A stretch of DNA of 28,511 bases, taken from the NCBI GenBank assembly GCA_965662365.1, contig CBFIHR010000057.1, positions 1-28,511 on the forward strand, given 5' to 3'. Position numbers and translations under genes: made by a program. This stretch comes from CAWVWD01 sp965662365. GTDB lineage: Bacteria; Bacteroidota; Bacteroidia; Chitinophagales; Saprospiraceae. The notes under the pieces are model-generated. The model did no database searches. It was not told where the DNA came from and worked only from the letters and a program-made list of their open reading frames with translations. This document shows positions 24,604 to 28,511 of this stretch, piece by piece (positions within the stretch are counted from its first letter, which is position 1; the number at the start of each line of letters is the position of its first letter).

Positions 24604-24646
24604 AAAAAGGTCAATCTTGACGAATATCGTTAAGGTTGACCTTTTT
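24604..24646. terminator. Bidirectional terminator overlapping the arfB 3' end
   Basis: Arms 24604-24622 and 24628-24646 pair over 19 bp with two wobble pairs. A-runs on the left and T-runs on the right let it work for the coiled-coil gene (plus) and for arfB (minus). The last 12 codons and the stop codon of arfB lie inside the stem, so coding and terminator functions share the same bases. Confidence 0.8.
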
Positions 24647-25033
24647 ACGTAAGGCTTTTTTCTCGCCACGTTGTTTTTTGTGAATTAATCTTTTTGCCTG
24701 AATTGCTTGTGGAACTTTTGTGAATTTTCGTTTTCTATCAGGAGTTAGTGCCTGTTCTATCATTTGATAAAAACGTTTAACAACAATTGATTTATTTCGT
24801 TTTTGTGATCGTTCGGTTTCATTCGCAAAAATCAAAATTCCATCGTTATTAATGCGATTTTTAAGATTTCGCATGACCATACTTTTTTGTGTATTGCTCA
24901 GTATTTCAGAGTTAGGGACATCAAAAAGCAACTCGACACGAGTTTCGACCTTATTCACATGTTGCCCACCTTTTCCTGAACTTCGAGAAGTTCGGAACAT
25001 CAGCTCTTTGTTAAAGTCTAATTGATTACTCAT
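24611..25033 (-). CDS. arfB: Peptidyl-tRNA hydrolase ArfB (ribosome rescue)
   Basis: ArfB (YaeJ) releases peptides from ribosomes stalled without a stop codon. The 140-aa protein has the release-factor catalytic segment SSGKGGQHVNKVETRVEL, with GGQ at residues 22-24, and a Lys/Arg-rich C-terminal tail (KRLIHKKQRGEKKALRKK). In homologs this tail enters the empty mRNA channel. There is no codon-recognition domain, which distinguishes it from RF1 and RF2. The coding end is embedded in a terminator hairpin. It is a single gene on the minus strand. Confidence 0.93.
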   Translation of the reverse strand: MSNQLDFNKELMFRTSRSSGKGGQHVNKVETRVELLFDVPNSEILSNTQKSMVMRNLKNRINNDGILIFANETERSQKRNKSIVVKRFYQMIEQALTPDRKRKFTKVPQAIQAKRLIHKKQRGEKKALRKKVNLNDIRQD

Positions 25034-25149
25034 TTTTTAGTGATTAGTTTGAAGATTTACTTTTATAACAAATTGTCATAATTGAATATTTCCACACGCT
25101 AAACAGGAATATTGAGGTTACAGTTCCAAGATTATTATGAAAATAAAAA

Positions 25150-25201
25150 AGCATTTACGAAAGTATTTTGTTAAACTTTGGTATGAACTTTCATAAATGC
25201 T
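25150..25201 (-). terminator. Terminator of the MacB/FtsX-type permease gene
   Basis: Arms 25150-25163 (agcatttacgaaag) and 25188-25201 pair over 14 bp with one wobble and a 24-base loop. On the minus strand the hairpin is followed by TTTTTTATTTT. It is 30 bases beyond the permease stop. Confidence 0.72.
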
Positions 25202-25230
25202 TCTAATCAGTGCTTTTAATAATCAAATTA

Positions 25231-26475
25231 TTAGTGTCTCATGGCTTCTACCGGATCCATTTTTGAGGCTTGTACGGCAGGAATTAATCCTGCAATAACG
25301 CCAATAATCACGGAAACGGAAACACCGATAATAATACTGGATTGAGATAAGAAAAATTCAAATTCTAACATAGCCGTTGCGGCTTTTGCTAATAAAAATA
25401 CTAAACCTAAGCCAATCACCCCGCCGAAAATACAGAGTATAATGGATTCGACTAAAAACTCTAATAATATGAAATGATTTTTTGCTCCCAATGCTTTTTT
25501 GATGCCAATCAAGCCGGTGCGTTCTCGAACAGAGACGAACATGATATTCGCTACGCTAAAGCCACCGACAATTAATGAAAAACCGCCGATTATCCAACCT
25601 GCGATATTCAATGTTCCAAAAAAGGTATCGAAGAAATTTGACAAAACAGACAATTCGTTCAGGGCAAAATTATCTTCTTCTTTAGGTTTTAAGCGGCGTT
25701 CATTACGAATAACAGCCGTTAGTTCATCTTTTATTTGTTCATTAGTCACATTCTCGGTCGTTTTTACCATAATATCCCCTTCTTCACTCAAATCCATGAT
25801 ACTTCGAGCCGTGTAATAAGGAATAAAAGCAACTCTATCAAAATTAATCGGATTGATTAAATCTTGCCCTTCTTTTTCTAATACGCCGATAACGGTCATT
25901 TTTCGACCGAAAATTTTAACTTTTTTACCGATTGCATCTGCTCCTTCCCCAAAAATCCCTGAGGCAACTTCGTGGCCCAACACAATGACATTAGCGGCAT
26001 ATTGATACTCCGATAAAGAAAAATATCGACCTTGCTTAAATGATAATTGGAAAATACTTTCATAATCATAGGAGATACCGGTGGCGAAAACGTTAGAAAT
26101 GTTATTCGAGCCATATTCCATAGATTTTGCACCCATAAATGAAGAATAAGCGACTTTATCATAACTACGAACGTTGCGTACAATCGCTTCATAATCTTTG
26201 TAATTTGGTTCGGGACGACGCATAAGTTTAAACCAATTTTCACGAGGATTTTCGCCCCAGTTAAATCGATTGACGTAAATAACATCATCGCCCAGTTGCT
26301 CAAAACTACTGCGAATGTTGTGTTCTAAAGAACTTACCGCTGAAAGCACTGAAATCACGCATAAAATTCCAATTGTAATTCCTAATAAAGACAAAAATGT
26401 CCGAAGTTTATGACTTATCAGTTGTTGGAAAGCCTGGATAATTCCTGCCCAAAATATTTTAAAAAATAATCCCAT
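25231..26475 (-). CDS. MacB/FtsX-family ABC transporter permease
   Basis: This is an inner-membrane permease of the MacB type, 414 aa. It has an N-terminal membrane helix after HKLRTFLSLLGITIGI and then a periplasmic domain (about 45-280, with the MacB core signature YEAIVRNVRSYDKVAYSS). Three C-terminal helices follow, with FVSVRERTGLIGIKKALGAK (about 315-334) and MDPVEAMR at the end. These are the typical FtsX coupling and C-terminal motifs. Family members use ATP hydrolysis for mechanical transmission, exporting lipoproteins, peptides or toxins. No ATPase gene of the MacB type is next to it in the window, so it depends on one encoded elsewhere. Confidence 0.9.
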   Translation of the reverse strand: MGLFFKIFWAGIIQAFQQLISHKLRTFLSLLGITIGILCVISVLSAVSSLEHNIRSSFEQLGDDVIYVNRFNWGENPRENWFKLMRRPEPNYKDYEAIVRNVRSYDKVAYSSFMGAKSMEYGSNNISNVFATGISYDYESIFQLSFKQGRYFSLSEYQYAANVIVLGHEVASGIFGEGADAIGKKVKIFGRKMTVIGVLEKEGQDLINPINFDRVAFIPYYTARSIMDLSEEGDIMVKTTENVTNEQIKDELTAVIRNERRLKPKEEDNFALNELSVLSNFFDTFFGTLNIAGWIIGGFSLIVGGFSVANIMFVSVRERTGLIGIKKALGAKNHFILLEFLVESIILCIFGGVIGLGLVFLLAKAATAMLEFEFFLSQSSIIIGVSVSVIIGVIAGLIPAVQASKMDPVEAMRH

Positions 26476-26477
26476 GT

Positions 26478-26515
26478 TCTACAGTTTTCAGTCATCAGTT
26501 TGCAGTATTGCAACA
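26478..26515. repeat. Word-repeat spacer (cagttttcagt family)
   Basis: The words acagttttcagt, catcagttt and gcagtattg repeat in tandem upstream of the permease gene. The same cagttttcagt word occurs twice at about 15718-15740. Confidence 0.5.
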
Positions 26516-26586
26516 ACTCGAAAAACACCCACGAATTTCGATAAACTAAACATCATTTAATAAATGATTCGATTAAACAAACAGAA

Positions 26587-27285
26587 TTATCCATAAAAAA
26601 TCGTATTCCAATCAAAAAGTTGAATTATTTTTTTGAAAGGTTGCTGAAAACCAGCTTTAATGGTAATAAATTCCTTTTTGTAAGGATGAAAAAAGGTTAG
26701 TTCTTTAGCGTGTAAATACATGAAATTTTGTTCAAACTCTTTGATAAACAATTGATTATGTCGATAGTCACCATGTCGATAATCGCCAATAATTGGATGA
26801 TTAATATGATTAAAATGTCGACGAATTTGGTGCATTCGTCCAGTTGTCGGTTTTATTTTCACTAAAGAATAACGACAAGTCGGGTATTTCCCCATCGGAA
26901 TATCCAAAACATAAGTTGAAAGGGTGGTGTAGTGTGTTTCCGCAATTTGTAGATTTCCCTTTTCAGATTTTAAAGGTTTATTAATTACGCCTTTTTCGGG
27001 CGAAAATCCTCGCACAATTGCCCAATAGGTTTTTTTAGTCGTCCGTTCGGTAAATTGTTGAGCCAACAATTTGGTCGCTTCCGAGTCTAAGGCAAAAACC
27101 AAAATACCCGAGGTTTTTCTATCCAGACGATGAACGGGAAAGACCTTTTGCCCAATTTGATCACGAAGTATTTGCACCGCAAATTCGTCTTGCTCTTCTG
27201 CAATTTTCGTGCGATGCACCAACAAACCATGAGGTTTATTAATAATCACATAATTTTCGTCTTGATATAAGATTTCAAGTGTCAT
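26587..27285 (-). CDS. truC: tRNA pseudouridine(65) synthase TruC
   Basis: TruC converts U65 of certain tRNAs to pseudouridine. The 232-aa protein follows E. coli TruC closely from the first residues (LEILYQDE ... NKPHGLLVHR). It has the RluA-family catalytic motif HRLDRKTSG (Asp55), then QQFTERTTKKTYWAIVRG, GRYPT-like GKYPTCRYSLVKIKPTTGR and HQIRRHFNHINHPIIGDYRHGD. It lacks an S4 domain, as expected for this subfamily. It is 21 bases downstream of the DUF1415 gene on the same strand, so the two are likely co-transcribed. The end of the gene is followed by spacer. Confidence 0.92.
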   Translation of the reverse strand: MTLEILYQDENYVIINKPHGLLVHRTKIAEEQDEFAVQILRDQIGQKVFPVHRLDRKTSGILVFALDSEATKLLAQQFTERTTKKTYWAIVRGFSPEKGVINKPLKSEKGNLQIAETHYTTLSTYVLDIPMGKYPTCRYSLVKIKPTTGRMHQIRRHFNHINHPIIGDYRHGDYRHNQLFIKEFEQNFMYLHAKELTFFHPYKKEFITIKAGFQQPFKKIIQLFDWNTIFYG

Positions 27286-27306
27286 AGAAAGTCAGCGTAA
27301 TTTGTG

Positions 27307-27837
27307 TTATTTGTAGGAGAGAGTATCAAAAAAATCTTTTCCTAACGATTTGACTTTTTTAATATTCTGCTGTGGAATTGCTTCAACGTTTGGATAGCTT
27401 TTAATCGCTTTTTCGATCGTATCTTCTCGAATAATATGTAACATTGGATAAGGCGAGCGATTCGTATAATTTTCTAAATCTTCTTTTTCAGTGCCTTTAA
27501 ATTGATAATCAGGATGAAAACTTGCAATTTGCAAAACACCTTCCAAATTCAATTGATACACAATATCATTGGCTAATTCTATATAATCCATGTAATCCCC
27601 GAAATCCTGTAATACAAACGGATGCACTAAAATCGTCGTTTCTGTATCATCACCTTCGATACCGGTTAAAAATATTAATTCTTTAGCCAAATCTGCGGTC
27701 AAAGTTTGAGTATCTTTTGCTTCACTGAATACAAATTTGATTTGATTTTTTGCAAAAACTGGTTTCGCAAAAGGACAAAGATTCAAGCCAATAACGACCT
27801 TTTCTACCCAAGTTTTGGTTTTTGTGATATAGTTCAT
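27307..27837 (-). CDS. DUF1415 family protein
   Basis: The 176-aa cytosolic protein belongs to the uncharacterised DUF1415 family. It is recognised by the N-terminal WVEKVVIGLNLCPFAKP and by the later FHPDYQF and NRSPYPMLHIIRE segments. No enzymatic role is established. The conserved Cys21 in the LNLCPFA motif and the histidines near FHP suggest a metal or active site, but this is a guess. It is the first gene of a pair with truC (21-base gap). The gene upstream, on the same strand, is separated by a strong terminator. Confidence 0.85.
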   Translation of the reverse strand: MNYITKTKTWVEKVVIGLNLCPFAKPVFAKNQIKFVFSEAKDTQTLTADLAKELIFLTGIEGDDTETTILVHPFVLQDFGDYMDYIELANDIVYQLNLEGVLQIASFHPDYQFKGTEKEDLENYTNRSPYPMLHIIREDTIEKAIKSYPNVEAIPQQNIKKVKSLGKDFFDTLSYK

Positions 27838-27891
27838 TTGAAGTTCTTATAAAGTATTTTTTATTAAAAAAGTTACAAAACTAAAAAATAA

Positions 27892-27933
27892 AAAAGTCCG
27901 TCATTCCGACGTAGGCCAGAATGACGGACTTTT
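27892..27933 (-). terminator. Intrinsic terminator of the terminal exported-protein gene
   Basis: The arms aaaagtccgtcattc (27892-27906) and gaatgacggactttt (27919-27933) are perfect 15-bp complements with a 12-base loop. On the minus strand the stem is followed by TTATTTTTTAG after its own T-run. It is 38 bases past the gene ending at 27971. Confidence 0.85.
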
Positions 27934-27970
27934 GGGGACGAACTTGCGAAATTTTGTCACCCATCATCTA

Positions 27971-28507
27971 TTATTCTCCCAAAAGTTTAAAAGAATTGAT
28001 ATAAAACTCGGTGACATTATTTTGGTCAACTTCTGCCAAGGCAATGGTTTGCAACATATAATACCGATTGCGAACAATAAACGCACGAGTACGAATCGCC
28101 GCTTTATTATCTAAATAATTGATTCGCCATTGTCGAGCAGGATAACCTTGATGTTCCATCGCATTTTCATAAATCAAAACACCATCAACACTGGCGACCG
28201 CCTCTTCGACCGTTGAATCAAAAAATTCCTTTACCAATTCCGTTGAATCCGAGTGCATGCCACCTTCCGGAAAATCGTAGTACATAATCATATAGACCAA
28301 ATTTTCCTCTGCTTCCTCTGGCTGATACACAAAAGTATGCGTTTCGATAGTTCCTAAATCTGTTTCAATATTCGCCATTTTTTCAACCATCGCACCACGA
28401 ATCAACACCTTAAATCGACCATCAATATTTCTAAATTGCATCCATTCTGGCGGTGCAAAACTGGCTAAAATTGTGATTGTAATTATTGCAAAAAGTATTT
28501 TTTTCAT
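27971..28507 (-). CDS. Small exported protein of unknown function
   Basis: The 178-aa product begins with a signal peptide (MKKILFAIITITILASFAP, cleavage likely after SFA). The mature part, about 160 residues, has alternating strands and helices (GRFKVLIRGAMVEKM ... NLVYMIMYYDFPEGG ... RTRAFIVRNRYYMLQTIAL). This layout is reminiscent of PsbP/Mog1-like folds in small periplasmic proteins, but there is no diagnostic motif. It is complete: the ATG is four bases from the window edge. What lies upstream cannot be seen. Confidence 0.7.
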   Translation of the reverse strand: MKKILFAIITITILASFAPPEWMQFRNIDGRFKVLIRGAMVEKMANIETDLGTIETHTFVYQPEEAEENLVYMIMYYDFPEGGMHSDSTELVKEFFDSTVEEAVASVDGVLIYENAMEHQGYPARQWRINYLDNKAAIRTRAFIVRNRYYMLQTIALAEVDQNNVTEFYINSFKLLGE

Positions 28508-28511
28508 ATAT

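Overview
The window looks like chromosomal DNA from a Bacteroidota, most likely of the Saprospiria/Cytophagia side. The reasons are: a three-gene type-B succinate dehydrogenase (one cytochrome b, flavoprotein, iron-sulfur protein); AT-rich leaders with A-runs instead of Shine-Dalgarno sites; candidate promoters of the Bacteroidota TAnnTTTG type; MlaE/MlaF, ApbE lipoprotein and TPR/PD40/OmpA envelope proteins; and a CHAT/caspase/STAND gene set of the kind common in gliding and filamentous Bacteroidota. The species cannot be named from the sequence alone.

Layout. 1-480: RNase P RNA (rnpB) on the minus strand with its terminator, divergent from sdhCAB (799-4291, plus strand, terminator at 4318-4350). 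4372-5792: two minus-strand genes of unknown function, one membrane protein and one exported protein. 6121-8397: a large periplasmic TPR/PD40/OmpA-like/SPOR protein. 8497-9819: a lipoyl-dependent E2 acyltransferase. 10027-11404: an SDR gene followed by a flavoprotein that carries the iodotyrosine deiodinase lid triad. 11654-13247: MlaE-like permease and MlaF-like ATPase. 13320-15518: copper-exporting P1B ATPase. 15904-22245: a co-directional four-gene cassette (CHAT peptidase-like protein, membrane-anchored alpha/beta hydrolase, nSTAND-type ATPase, membrane-anchored caspase-like protease) closed by a strong terminator. 22309-24544: ApbE lipoprotein and a membrane-anchored coiled-coil protein. 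24611-28507, all minus strand: ArfB, a MacB/FtsX-type permease, TruC with a DUF1415 protein, and a small exported protein.

The most interesting part is the 15.9-22.2 kb cassette. It places two different clan-CD peptidase families, CHAT (His73/Cys109) and caspase (His144/Cys206), around a STAND-type NTPase switch and a serine hydrolase. This resembles NTP-dependent conflict or programmed-death systems. The exact combination, and the large C-terminal regions of both peptidase proteins, are not ones I can assign to a named system.

The intergenic DNA is also unusual. Several gaps are filled with short, degenerate 6-10 base words (for example gataactg, agtttaag, cagttttcagt), sometimes with the complementary words further on, so that they can fold. 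A second family, CCCGA-N4/5-TCGGG mini-palindromes, appears in spacers and twice inside the variable arms of RNase P RNA. A third kind consists of GC-richer perfect or near-perfect hairpins containing CGTCCG, in the sdhA-sdhB spacer and the mlaF-copA spacer. No tRNA, rRNA, CRISPR array, transposase or phage gene was seen.
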